Part shown: piece after piece, positions 53,588 to 62,807 of the stretch
Position numbering within the stretch: the first letter of the stretch is position 1
How the letters are laid out: every line of letters begins with the position of its first letter
DNA from: CAVSWT01 sp963731745
Lineage (GTDB): Bacteria; Bacteroidota; Ignavibacteria; Ignavibacteriales; Ignavibacteriaceae
Reading direction: 5' to 3'
NCBI GenBank assembly: GCA_963731745.1
Contig: CAVSWT010000024.1
Span: 62,001 to 126,000, forward strand
DNA length: 64,000 nucleotides
Program-made: the position numbers and the translations under genes
Notes under the pieces: model-generated
What the model was told of the DNA's origin: nothing
What the model saw: the letters and a program-made list of their open reading frames with translations, nothing else
The model's database searches: none

Positions 53588-56125
53588 TTAGAAATCAACG
53601 CCGATTGAAAATCTTATTGAACGGCCTAAGATTGGACGGCCATTACTTGCACTAGGATCACGCGGATCTCCTTCAGTTAAACCATGTGAGTCATTAAGAT
53701 TATCAGCATATAGGTTAAATGATAAACCGCTTTTTGTGGTTACTTCTACACCAGCGTCCAATTTGCTGAATGCATCCAACTGAAATACATTATCTCTATC
53801 ATCCCACCGTTTACCAACATATCTTAATGCACCGTAAATAGATCCGTTAATACCATCGCTTAAGGGAAATTCATAACTAGGGGCAAAACGGAATTGAAAA
53901 TTCGGTTGACGCCAAATCTTATTTCCAACAGTTTCAGGTGCTTGATCTGATTGCGTGATTTCACCGCTCTGGAATGTTCCGATCAAATTTGCTCTGAATT
54001 GACCAACATATAATCCCGCATCAATTTCAGCCCCAACTGTTCTTGTTTTAAGAAGTGCCGAAACTCTTGAAGCTCCAACATCACCATCGTAAACTTCCAC
54101 AGTATTTAAAAAGGCGGTGAGGAATAAACTATAGAGTTCTTTGTCTACTTTCAAACCAGCCTCAAACTGATTGAATAAATTTGGTTTTACTGTTCCGTTT
54201 ACATTTATGACACTACCGCCGGCATCTCTTATTTGCGTTCCACTTTTTAAATTATATAAGTCACCATCTCTTACCTGATCAAAATTTGGATACAATGATC
54301 CTTTAGATGCTCGTCCAAATATTCCCATAGTATTATTGAGTGAATAATTTATTGCAAAGGTTCCAGCCCAATCATTTCCATCTAAGCTGGCTATTTTATC
54401 AATTGTTCCATCTGGCCAGGAACCAGCATCAAGAGTGAAATTAAGATTGAAGAAATCATAACGAGCACCAATATCAAATCTTAATTTATCCGTTGCCTGC
54501 CATGAATCACCAGCATATACAGCAAATATTCTGGAATCTCCTGATTCATTAAGTCCGTAATTCCAGCTTCCAGCAACACTATCAGGAGATACATTTTTTA
54601 TTATATCACCATTTGCAATATTTTGTACCAAAGCGTGATTTCCAATTGTCCAAAAATCTTGAGATGACCAAAATGCTTGATAAGCTCCCAGTGTAATTTT
54701 ATGATTTGCAATTTCATTTGTTAAACTTATATCGTTAGTAATAGATTCAAGTTGTTTCTGAACTACCCAAAAACCATAACTTTGTACATAACCGGAAGTA
54801 AGTGTTTTTCCGCCTTGGGTCATAATAGAACTTGTTCCGAGTTTACCTAATAAAGTAGAAATAGTCATTGGACTGCCATTTGGTACAAGTCCTAACGTAT
54901 TAGCATTTCCTGAAGTATAAGATAAATTATCACGGACTGTCCAGCCGCTTCCCAAACCATAATCAAAGTTAAGTCCACTAACTAAGCCTTTCCATCCACG
55001 GCCATTAGAAAAATCGTAGTTGGCGCTATCACCTTCAGCATTAATTCTTAACATTCTAAATCTTGTAGCATTTCCAAGCTGTGCAAATGTCCCTTCATTA
55101 TTTCCAGTGCTTAAAGCCATTGGTAAAATCCATTGACCATGATCATTAGTTAATCTTATAAATCCATTTACAACACCTTTATCATAAATCTTAGTAAGCT
55201 GTGCAGTAATTTGAGCTCCTTTTTCGGAATTAAATTCAGTATTTCTAATACCAGGAGAAGTTCTGAAATAACCTCCAACCATATAATATAATTTATCAGA
55301 AACAGGTCCGCTTAAAACAGCATCAACTCTTTGTTGACTATAGTCAGTCGTTGTGTATTTAAGTGAACCCATAGTTTGATCAGAACCTTTTTTTAAATTA
55401 AAGTTTGTTGTTAAACCAGCTTCACCATTTGAAAATACTGAACTTGGCCCGCCTCTTAAAGCTTCGGTTGAAGCAACTGTTTCGTCAATTCTGAAAATAC
55501 TGCTTTGCTCAAAGAACGATAGAGTTTCAGTTCCATATATAGGCGCTCCATTAATTGACATTGTAACGAATGGGGCATCACCGGAAGAAGGTAAACCTCT
55601 TACAAATATATTTGCACCTGCAACTCCACCAGAACTCTCAGACCAAACGCCAGGAACAAAATCTAATGCAGCTGCTGTGCTTGGAGGTGAAAATTGTTCT
55701 AACTGTCGGGGTGAAATTGTTGTGATTGCAAAACTTGCATCTTTTTTTGCAATACCTGAACCGCCAGCTGTACCCGTGATTACAACGCCTTCCATTTGCA
55801 ATACATCTTCCTGCAATGTTGCATTTTGTTCAACAGTGGAGCCGCTTGCAACCGTAATATTAAAAGTTTGCTTTTTATAACCAACGGCACTTATTATTAA
55901 TGTATAATCTTTAGCTGGCACCTTATCAATAACATAATTGCCATCGAGGCTGCTCGCAGCACCTAAATTTGTATTTAATAAGAATACATTCGCCCCAACT
56001 ATTGCATTCCCTTTTGTATCGCTAACATTTCCTTTTACAGTCCCCTGAGAATATACAATAGGTGATATAATAATGATCATCAAAAAAAGAAAAGTAATCT
56101 GAATTTTTTTGTAATGACTTATCAT
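53588..56125 (-). CDS. TonB-dependent receptor, probable trehalose/oligosaccharide receptor
   Basis: An 845-residue outer-membrane protein: signal peptide (ITFLFLMIIIISPIVYSQG), carboxypeptidase-regulatory-like domain (GTVKGNVSDTKGNAIVGANVFL, GNYVIDKVPAKDYTLII), plug (EQFSPPSTAAALDFVPGVWS, NIFVRGLPSSGDAPFVTMSING, GEAGLTTNFNLKKG) and barrel ending GRSIRFSIGVDF. It heads the operon with the MFS transporter and trehalase, so trehalose or a trehalose-containing compound is the likely ligand. A good AGGAGG-like site (GGGAGGAAC) precedes ATG. The divergent neighbour is a sugar-sensing two-component operon. Confidence 0.9.
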   Translation of the reverse strand: MISHYKKIQITFLFLMIIIISPIVYSQGTVKGNVSDTKGNAIVGANVFLLNTNLGAASSLDGNYVIDKVPAKDYTLIISAVGYKKQTFNITVASGSTVEQNATLQEDVLQMEGVVITGTAGGSGIAKKDASFAITTISPRQLEQFSPPSTAAALDFVPGVWSESSGGVAGANIFVRGLPSSGDAPFVTMSINGAPIYGTETLSFFEQSSIFRIDETVASTEALRGGPSSVFSNGEAGLTTNFNLKKGSDQTMGSLKYTTTDYSQQRVDAVLSGPVSDKLYYMVGGYFRTSPGIRNTEFNSEKGAQITAQLTKIYDKGVVNGFIRLTNDHGQWILPMALSTGNNEGTFAQLGNATRFRMLRINAEGDSANYDFSNGRGWKGLVSGLNFDYGLGSGWTVRDNLSYTSGNANTLGLVPNGSPMTISTLLGKLGTSSIMTQGGKTLTSGYVQSYGFWVVQKQLESITNDISLTNEIANHKITLGAYQAFWSSQDFWTIGNHALVQNIANGDIIKNVSPDSVAGSWNYGLNESGDSRIFAVYAGDSWQATDKLRFDIGARYDFFNLNFTLDAGSWPDGTIDKIASLDGNDWAGTFAINYSLNNTMGIFGRASKGSLYPNFDQVRDGDLYNLKSGTQIRDAGGSVINVNGTVKPNLFNQFEAGLKVDKELYSLFLTAFLNTVEVYDGDVGASRVSALLKTRTVGAEIDAGLYVGQFRANLIGTFQSGEITQSDQAPETVGNKIWRQPNFQFRFAPSYEFPLSDGINGSIYGALRYVGKRWDDRDNVFQLDAFSKLDAGVEVTTKSGLSFNLYADNLNDSHGLTEGDPRDPSASNGRPILGRSIRFSIGVDF

Positions 56126-56434
56126 TAGTTCCTCCCATAAATGAAGCTTTAATAATTAATTAATTGAATTGAATTTTTAAATTGGATACTTGCTGCTTTT
56201 CAAGTATTAAGCCATGGCGATACCTATTATTAATAATCAATTTGATAAGAAATTTAACAAGGTTATATTTTATGTGTTATTTATTTAATAACATCCGCTA
56301 TTAAATCAATAACAAAAAATTATAAAATATAAATACATTTTAATTACTTTCGTTTTTATCGGATATAATTAAAGGATTAGTTTTTGATTTGAAAAGGTTG
56401 TACTGCAAGAATGATTTGCAATCAAAATAATTAA
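56126..56434. promoter_or_regulatory. divergent promoter region between trehalose operon and sensing operon
   Basis: A 309-base AT-rich region with no gene. On the minus strand, AGGTATCGCCATGGCTT (56209-56225) has the GG-N10-GC spacing of a sigma-54 promoter but differs from consensus (no TTGC), so it is only a weak candidate for control by the sigma-54 activator encoded next door. Confidence 0.3.
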
Positions 56435-57795
56435 TTGAAAGCTTTTGCTATGCCAAAATTTAGAAAGCATTTCCATAAATTTAAAAGACCCTCAGTAATC
56501 TATTCTCTTCCTGCCGTCTTAATTGTATTGGTGATTGTTATTGAACTTTATTTAGTAATTCCGATTTATAAATCATCCAAAGGGAAAAAAAGTGTAACTG
56601 AAATTTATTTTGCTACAAATATTTCAAAAGCACATTTGAAAATAATTCATGAATTTAATGAAATAAATAAAGGACAAATAAAGGTAATTCCCGTAGACCT
56701 TCCATTTAAAACTTTTAATACTAATGAAAGAAAAGAATTGCTTACAAGATCATTACGCAACAAGAGTGATCGAATGGATATTTTTGAGGTTGATTTAATT
56801 TGGGTGAAACGATTTGCAAAATGGTGTTTGCCTTTAACAGATTATTTTTCACAGGAAGAACGGAATAATTTTTTGCCTAATGCAATCATTTCCTGTTATA
56901 ACGATTCTACTCTAGTTGCTATCCCACATTATTTTGATATTGGGGTTCTATATTACAGAGACGACCTTCTAAAAAAATATTCTGCGTACAGAGAAATTAA
57001 ATCAAAATTAAAAACTTCAATTACCTGGAACGATTTTATAAATCTTGCAGGCAAATTTAAAAATTCATCCAAACCATTTTATATTTTTTCGGCAGAAGAT
57101 TATGAAGGATTAGTTTGTTTTTATATCGAGCTGGTCTTATCTCAAAACAAAAACTTTTTTAAAGAAAACAAATTTGATTTAACTAAACCTGAAAGTGAGA
57201 GGGCTTTGCAGTTGCTAGTTGATTTAGTCTGGAAATATAAAATTAGTCCTCTAGAAGTAGCCGATTTTAATGAGAATAGTGGTTATGAATATTTCTTAAA
57301 AAAAGATGCATTGTTTTTTAGAGGCTGGCCAAATTTTGAGAGAGACAATAAAAATTTGTATCAAGATACAACTAAAACAAAATATTTAATTAAAACAGCG
57401 CTGCCTCATTTTAGTGGAGAAGAACCTGCATTTGTTATGGGCGGCTGGAATTTAATGGTCTCAAAATACACTCCTAAAAGAGCTGAAATAAAAAAATTTT
57501 AAAATTTATAGTATCGGAAAAAGCCCAAAAAATACTTTATGAAGAAGGAGGATATTTACCTACCTTAAAAAAATTCTATACAGATAAAGCGCTGCTTAAA
57601 AAATATCCTGATTTAAATTATGTGCAGTATCTTGCAAAGGATGGCGTTCATCGGCCTTTGATGGAAGATTATACCAGAATCTCAGATATTATTTCTCATT
57701 ATGTTAACAAAGCTATCAAAAGAGAAGTAAGTGTAAATAAAGCATTAACTGAAGCAACTGATTTAATAAACTCAAATAAGATTTTACTAAAATGA
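56435..57795 (+). pseudogene. membrane-anchored sugar-binding protein of a sensory operon, single-base frameshift
   Basis: Restored length is about 453 residues. A basic start is followed by an uncleaved membrane segment (VIYSLPAVLIVLVIVIELYLVIPIY), then a family-1 binding-protein fold: TEIYFATNISKAHLKIIHEFN, MDIFEVDLIWVKRFAKWCLPL, AIPHYFDIGVLYYRDDLLKKY, TWNDFINLAGKF, FVMGGWNLMVSKYT. The frame stops at 57500-57502 after AEIKKF, but the fold continues in another frame (LKFIVSEKAQKILYEEGGYLP... to ALTEATDLINSNKILLK); one T added to TTTT at 57497-57500 restores it. The real stop overlaps the kinase ATG (ATGA at 57792-57795). With no permease nearby it is best read as a sugar receptor for the kinase. 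Start is TTG 56435 or ATG 56450. Confidence 0.75.
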
Positions 57796-59264
57796 ATAAA
57801 GAAAAACTAAAGCAAAATTCATACAGATTTGAATTTAAGCATCTATTGTTTGTTCTTGTGGTGCTGATAATAACTCAAATATTAATTTCTTTTTATCAGA
57901 AATCTTCCTTAAAAAATTTTTTAGTTAAAACTCAAAAATGGTATCAACAGGATTCGGCCGAAAGATTGGCAAATTTAACTTCTACTTCGCTGGAACTATT
58001 AGTTGATAATATTAATTCATTCAAATTTTTGGAGAAGGAAGAAAAGCAAAAAGCCATCCAATCATTTAATATTATTTTCAGTCAGCAGCTTCTTCAGCAA
58101 AATGTAAGAGAGGTATGTTTAATTTTTGTAAATGATAATAATAATATTATTGCAATAGATAATGGCAAAGCGCTATTTGAATTTTTATCAAACAATTTGG
58201 ATTCATCCAATACTAATATTCCGCATCCCGAAGCATTAAAAATGTTTGCTTCCATTGAAGCTAAATTAAAAAGCAGCGAACAAATTTACAGCAGCCTGGA
58301 TAACAATGATAACATTCACATATTTGTTCCATTTGTTCCGAAAGGGGAATTTTTAGGTGCCTTGTACATGAAGAACAAACCGGATTTTTCATTCATAACA
58401 TCTGAGTTTATATCAAGCTTCGATGTTTCTTCAATAATTTATACTTCGATTATTTTGCTGGGACTTTTAGCTATTTATTTAATCACTTCTTATTCTCTTA
58501 GGGAAAGAGACCGAACACAAGCACTATTCTTTAGTGAAAGGGAACAGCATATAAAAGAACAAATTACATATGAGAAAGAATCTCATTTTACAAAACGAAT
58601 TTATCACGCTCATCATAAAGCAGAAAAAGTGATGGGATTTATTAAAGAGGATTTGAAAAAAATTGTGGGCACTGATAATGAAGATATCAAATTTAGAGTT
58701 TTAAAATATTCTAATTTTATATCCAGAGTAATTTACAATATGAAATGGTTTGAGCCGCCCATTAAAACTTTGCGAAGTCTAACATTTAAAACAAATCTAA
58801 ATGAAGTTATTAAATTTATAGTTGAAAATATATTTCTTCGTATTTCGAGTAAGTCTGAAATGTATAGTTTTGATCTTCAACTTGATGAAACAATTCCATT
58901 AATTCATATAAACGAATATGCAGTGTGGGAAGTTATAGAACCGTTAATTCAAAATAGCATTGATCATTCAGAAGACGAAAAAATTTTGATTCAAATAAAA
59001 ACTGAAAATTATACTGATACAAATAAATGTAAAATAAAAATTTGTGATAATGGAAAGGGAATTAATTCTGAATTTTTGAACACAAATAAACAGGGTATTA
59101 AAGAATTATTTTTAGAAAATGTAACATCAAAAAGCAGCGCTGAAAATAGAGGCTACGGATGTTATATTGCATACGAACTAAGCAAAAGATGTGGATTGAC
59201 AATTGACGCATATAACATCAAACCAACTGGCTGCTGCTTTGAAATAACAATCTCAACTAAATAA
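57792..59264 (+). CDS. sensor histidine kinase of the sugar-sensing operon
   Basis: A 490-residue kinase: first membrane segment (HLLFVLVVLIITQILISFY), a ~180-residue periplasmic domain (KTQKWYQQDSAERLANL, VREVCLIFVNDNNNIIAIDNG, IHIFVPFVPKGEFLGALYM), second segment (IIYTSIILLGLLAIYLITSY), an unusual H box (RIYHAHHKAEKVMGF, about residue 270) and HATPase_c boxes VIEPLIQNSIDH, CDNGKGI and RGYGCYIAYELSK. The H box lacks the standard HELRTPL form and carries three His within four residues, so the phosphorylated His is not obvious. It overlaps the binding-protein gene and is 7 bases before the response regulator. Confidence 0.87.
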   Translation: MNKEKLKQNSYRFEFKHLLFVLVVLIITQILISFYQKSSLKNFLVKTQKWYQQDSAERLANLTSTSLELLVDNINSFKFLEKEEKQKAIQSFNIIFSQQLLQQNVREVCLIFVNDNNNIIAIDNGKALFEFLSNNLDSSNTNIPHPEALKMFASIEAKLKSSEQIYSSLDNNDNIHIFVPFVPKGEFLGALYMKNKPDFSFITSEFISSFDVSSIIYTSIILLGLLAIYLITSYSLRERDRTQALFFSEREQHIKEQITYEKESHFTKRIYHAHHKAEKVMGFIKEDLKKIVGTDNEDIKFRVLKYSNFISRVIYNMKWFEPPIKTLRSLTFKTNLNEVIKFIVENIFLRISSKSEMYSFDLQLDETIPLIHINEYAVWEVIEPLIQNSIDHSEDEKILIQIKTENYTDTNKCKIKICDNGKGINSEFLNTNKQGIKELFLENVTSKSSAENRGYGCYIAYELSKRCGLTIDAYNIKPTGCCFEITISTK

Positions 59265-59271
59265 AAAAATT

Positions 59272-60717
59272 ATGAATAAAATAAATATTCTTTTAATTGA
59301 AGATGAAGATTTTGATGTAATGAGAGTAAAGAATACACTTAAATTTTACAAACAAAACCTTAATCTTGCTGATGTAGTCTCTAATGGAAATGCAGCAATT
59401 AAAATATTATCTGACAAACAATGCAACATTGATGTAGTTATTCTTGATTATCAAATTGCCGGCGCGTTACGGGGAGAAAGTTTGATAAAAAGAATTAAAG
59501 AAATAGACAATTCTCTACAAATAATTGTAATTACTAAAATGACAATCGAAATTACAGATTTCGAATTTGCTAATTCACTTATACAATCCGGAGCGTTTTG
59601 GTATTGCACTAAATACCCGAGTGATATTGAAGACTATGTATATCAGCCAACCGATTTTATTATGAGCATATTTAATGCTTATGAAAAACGGATACTTGAA
59701 AAACAAAGTCATAGCACAAATAAAAAGTTTAATCAAAATATTGATTCTATTCTTGAAAGAAGAACAATAATTGGTGAATCTATTTCCACTAAACAGTTAA
59801 GAAAAGATATTGAAAAATATTCTCAATCAGAGTTGAATATTTTAATTTCTGGTGATTCAGGCACAGGTAAAGAACTGGTTGCAAATAACATTCATTATAG
59901 AAGTGAAAGGAAATATGAAAAGTTTGTGGCAATAAATTGCGGGAGCATTCCTCAAGAACTTATTGAAAGCGAATTGTTCGGCTATGAAAGGGGAGCTTTT
60001 ACCGGAGCTTATACTAAAAAGAAAGGGCTATTTGAAATTGCTAATAACGGCACATTTTTCTTAGATGAAGTCGGTGAGCTTTCTAAGAATGCTCAAGTAA
60101 AATTACTTAGGGTGTTGCAAGAAGGGGAGATTGAAAAAATTGGCAGAACAGAAAGCGTAAAAATAAATGTTAGAGTAATTGCAGCAACAAATAAAAATCT
60201 TGAAGAGGAAATAAATAAAGGAAAGTTTAGAGAAGATCTTTATTATAGATTAAATGTCATTCCAATTTATATTAGTCCTTTGAAAGAAAGAAGAGAAGAT
60301 ATTGCGATTCTGATTCAACATTTTTTAAATCAGTATTCTCGAGAAATGGGAAAGAAAATTCCTACAGTCGAACAAAAAGCTCTTGAAAATTTAACAGAAT
60401 ATGATTGGCCTGGTAATGTCAGAGAATTAAAAAATCTTGTTCAAAGACTTTTGTTAAATAATAGTCAGGTAGTTACAATTAATGATGTTAATAATTCATT
60501 AATTAATCGGCAGCCTAAAAAAGATTTAAAAGACAGTTATGAGAGTATTTGGGCGAAGTCTGGAATTGTTCCTTTAAGAGAATTAGAAAGAACCATTAGA
60601 GAAAAATATTTTACATACGTAAGAAATAATTCAAAATCTGATGCTGATGCAGCTCAAAAGTTAGAGTTAGCTCGTTCAAATTTTTATAGGATGTGCAAGG
60701 AACTTGGATTAAAATAA
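59272..60717 (+). CDS. sigma-54-dependent (NtrC-type) response regulator
   Basis: A 481-residue regulator in three domains. The receiver is residues about 1-130, with EDED acidic pocket, phosphorylatable Asp in VVILDYQIAG and ITK near 85. The AAA+ domain carries GDSGTGKE (Walker A, about 194), ELFGYERGAFTGAYTKKKG (the GAFTGA loop that contacts sigma-54) and GTFFLDEVGELS, then VRVIAATNKNLEEEI and YDWPGNVRELKNL. A Fis-like DNA-binding end follows (SDADAAQKLELARSNFYRMCKELG). Phosphorylated by the preceding kinase, it should switch on sigma-54 promoters; one perfect site lies at 61733. Confidence 0.95.
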   Translation: MNKINILLIEDEDFDVMRVKNTLKFYKQNLNLADVVSNGNAAIKILSDKQCNIDVVILDYQIAGALRGESLIKRIKEIDNSLQIIVITKMTIEITDFEFANSLIQSGAFWYCTKYPSDIEDYVYQPTDFIMSIFNAYEKRILEKQSHSTNKKFNQNIDSILERRTIIGESISTKQLRKDIEKYSQSELNILISGDSGTGKELVANNIHYRSERKYEKFVAINCGSIPQELIESELFGYERGAFTGAYTKKKGLFEIANNGTFFLDEVGELSKNAQVKLLRVLQEGEIEKIGRTESVKINVRVIAATNKNLEEEINKGKFREDLYYRLNVIPIYISPLKERREDIAILIQHFLNQYSREMGKKIPTVEQKALENLTEYDWPGNVRELKNLVQRLLLNNSQVVTINDVNNSLINRQPKKDLKDSYESIWAKSGIVPLRELERTIREKYFTYVRNNSKSDADAAQKLELARSNFYRMCKELGLK

Positions 60718-60762
60718 TGTTTAGCTTCTGTTTTGTATGATAAGAATTCTGGAGGCTGAAGA

Positions 60763-60957
60763 TTATTTGTAATGCTTTAACTCTTCTGCATATTTCTGAG
60801 CTCTTATCTCATCTTCCCTCATTTTAAAGAGAACATATAAATCTGAAAGTCTTTTATAATCTCCAAGATTATTTTTGTACTCACTTTCATCTTTATGCTT
60901 TATATGAAGATATTCTAATTCTTGTTCAGTTATGTTGTGGTCGAAGATTGTTTCCAT
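60763..60957 (-). CDS. 64-residue hypothetical cytoplasmic protein
   Basis: A small, highly charged helical protein: METIFDHNITEQELEYLHIK, then YKNNLGDYKRLSDLYVLFKM and a Lys/Glu-rich tail. No membrane segment or metal motif. The METIFDHNxT start has a familiar look for Bacteroidota small proteins, but I cannot name a family. A 27-base perfect palindrome lies 25 bases upstream of its start and may control it. It faces the sigma-54 regulator gene. Confidence 0.6.
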   Translation of the reverse strand: METIFDHNITEQELEYLHIKHKDESEYKNNLGDYKRLSDLYVLFKMREDEIRAQKYAEELKHYK

Positions 60958-60981
60958 AATATGAGATATTTATTTCATTTT

Positions 60982-61008
60982 GAAATCTTTTCTATTAGAA
61001 AAGATTTC
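60982..61008. promoter_or_regulatory. 27-base perfect palindrome
   Basis: Two 13-base arms, GAAATCTTTTCTA and TAGAAAAGATTTC, separated by a single T. It lies 25 bases upstream of the 64-residue gene on the minus strand. The very short centre favours a protein-binding operator over an RNA hairpin, though an 11-bp stem with a 5-nt loop could form, followed on the plus strand by a T-run at 61016-61022. Confidence 0.55.
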
Positions 61009-61238
61009 TATAGCGGTTTTTTATACTCCTATTACTTTTCACTTATAAGTATATTAAAATTTATATCCAAAAATTCAACTATTATACCATACTAATTAAT
61101 GATCAGTTTAAAAATTATTGAAGTTATTTAATAATGTTATGTACCAAATTTGGAAAGCAGTTCAGAATAGTACTAAAAAATCTAGTATAAATAAAAAATT
61201 TAAAAAATTAATAAAGGAATTGTTATAAAAAAGATAAA

Positions 61239-61532
61239 TTATTTAGAAGTGAAATTTTTAAGGAAGTAATATATAAAAGAATATAAAAAACCAATTGAAG
61301 ATAAAAGCAAATCATAAACGCCAAGACTGAATTCGTCTGACAATCCAAAGAAATACGCAAAAAATTTGGTGGCTGCAATTATTGCGAAATAAATCAGAAA
61401 TCCAAAAATTCCAGCTCGAAAAGGAACGATTACAAAATTAATGGTAATGGACGTTAATTTCGATTGTTTCTTTGATATATTATCCGTTTGTGGTATCACT
61501 TGAGATTTTACAGTATCCAATATAACTCCCAA
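61239..61532 (-). CDS. small two-span membrane protein of unknown function
   Basis: A 97-residue protein with a polar N-terminal 33 residues and two or three membrane segments (FVIVPFRAGIFGFLIYFAIIAA, FSLGVYDLLLSSIGFLYSFIYYFL). No motif recognised. It is flanked by long AT-rich spaces and is divergent from the sigma-54 peptide unit, so it is probably a single-gene unit. Confidence 0.5.
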   Translation of the reverse strand: MGVILDTVKSQVIPQTDNISKKQSKLTSITINFVIVPFRAGIFGFLIYFAIIAATKFFAYFFGLSDEFSLGVYDLLLSSIGFLYSFIYYFLKNFTSK

Positions 61533-61732
61533 AAGCTTTAATTGAACGAAATTAACAACTATAATGCCATTAAAATTGATAAGTAATTTGAAACAAATAA
61601 AGGAATAGAATTCTCAGATGTTAAAATAACTCCCTATTATTACCAGAACATTAAAAAATTGTTACTATAATTTAACTTTTATTAGTATATTTTTGCTTGT
61701 CAAAAATCACAGTCGCAGCGCTCATATCCCTT

Positions 61733-61747
61733 TGGCACTTATCTTGC
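61733..61747 (+). promoter_or_regulatory. sigma-54 (-24/-12) promoter
   Basis: TGGCAC-TTATC-TTGC matches the sigma-54 consensus TGGCAC-N5-TTGC exactly, preceded by TT and followed by C and a run of T. Expected transcription start is about 61758-61760, just before the ribosome site and ATG of a 24-codon gene. The sigma-54 activator encoded at 59272-60717 is the natural candidate to act here. Confidence 0.8.
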
Positions 61748-61769
61748 CTCTTTTTAAGTGGAGGATAAA

Positions 61770-61844
61770 ATGGGATATGAAAGTTTAATTTTAATTCTAG
61801 CATTAATTTATTTAGTCATCTTTTATATCAAGAAGATTGATTAA
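61770..61844 (+). CDS. 24-residue single-span membrane peptide
   Basis: ATG follows GTGGAGGATAAA with ideal ribosome-site spacing. The peptide is MGYESLILILALIYLVIFYI plus KKID: one membrane helix with a charged end. It lies directly downstream of an exact sigma-54 promoter, with room for only about 10 untranslated bases. It resembles small membrane subunits such as KdpF in size and topology, but no kdp gene is in the window. It may be a stand-alone regulator of a membrane kinase or transporter, or the first gene of a longer message reaching the response regulator at 62097. Confidence 0.65.
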   Translation: MGYESLILILALIYLVIFYIKKID

Positions 61845-62096
61845 ATTAATTTTAATAAAGAATTATTTCACTGTTAAATATTACATTATATTCCGCAATC
61901 TGCAAATAAAACATTTCCCAATTCCTTGTCACTAAAAAGGTAAAAATTTAAAAAAGTCTATAAATTAGCTTCCACTGTACTTTTCAATAAAAATTAAATC
62001 TATTCTAATTTGATAATTCTAAAATATTTTTATTTTACGTGATATTTTTGTGACAAATTACCAATATCTTTTATCTCAAGAATAGGAGATTTATAA

Positions 62097-62807
62097 ATGA
62101 ACAATGTGTTGGTTATTGAAGATGAAAAAGCTATTTCCGATTTACTGGAAATTCATCTTACAGATCTTAATTGTAAAGTAACTAAAGCATATGATGGTAA
62201 TACCGGACTAAACTATGCAATTAGCGGTAATTATGATTTGATTGTTCTCGATATAATGCTGCCCGGCTTAGATGGACTGGAAATATGCAAGGAAATCAGA
62301 AAAAAAGAAATGTATTCTCCTGTATTGATTCTTACATCAAAATCTGAAGAATTTGATAAAGTGTTAGGCCTCGAAATTGGTGCAGACGATTATTTAACTA
62401 AACCTTTCGGCATAAGAGAATTTATTGCTAGAGTAAAAGCTATATTCAGACGTGTACAGGCCATTCAAAAAGAAACTGATAACGAAAGCGATATCAGTAT
62501 TGGCGATATTCTAATTGAAGTTTCTAAAAGAAGAGTCCTCTTAGAAGGGGAGAGGGTTGATTTAACTCCCAAAGAATTTGACCTTTTGTATCTGCTTTCT
62601 TCTCATCCGGGAAAAACCTATTCGAGGGAACAACTTTTAAGCTTACTTTGGGGTTACCAATACAATGGTTATGAACATACAGTAAATTCGCATATAAACA
62701 GACTGCGAAGTAAAATAGAAGAAGATGTTTCAAACCCGAAATATATTTTAACAACTTGGGGAGTTGGTTACAGGTTTAATGATTTGGAAAATTTAGTAAA
62801 TGCATAA
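62097..62807 (+). CDS. OmpR/PhoB-family response regulator
   Basis: A 236-residue regulator. The receiver (VLVIEDEKAISDLLEIHL, LIVLDIMLPGLDGLEI with the phospho-Asp, LTSKSEE, GADDYLTKPFG) is followed by a winged-helix DNA-binding domain (RRVLLEGERVDLTPKEFDLL, YSREQLLSLLWG, NSHINRLRSKIEE, YILTTWGVGYRF). It overlaps the following kinase gene by 8 bases (ATG at 62800). AATAGGAGA lies 8 bases before its own ATG. Target genes not visible. Confidence 0.94.
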   Translation: MNNVLVIEDEKAISDLLEIHLTDLNCKVTKAYDGNTGLNYAISGNYDLIVLDIMLPGLDGLEICKEIRKKEMYSPVLILTSKSEEFDKVLGLEIGADDYLTKPFGIREFIARVKAIFRRVQAIQKETDNESDISIGDILIEVSKRRVLLEGERVDLTPKEFDLLYLLSSHPGKTYSREQLLSLLWGYQYNGYEHTVNSHINRLRSKIEEDVSNPKYILTTWGVGYRFNDLENLVNA

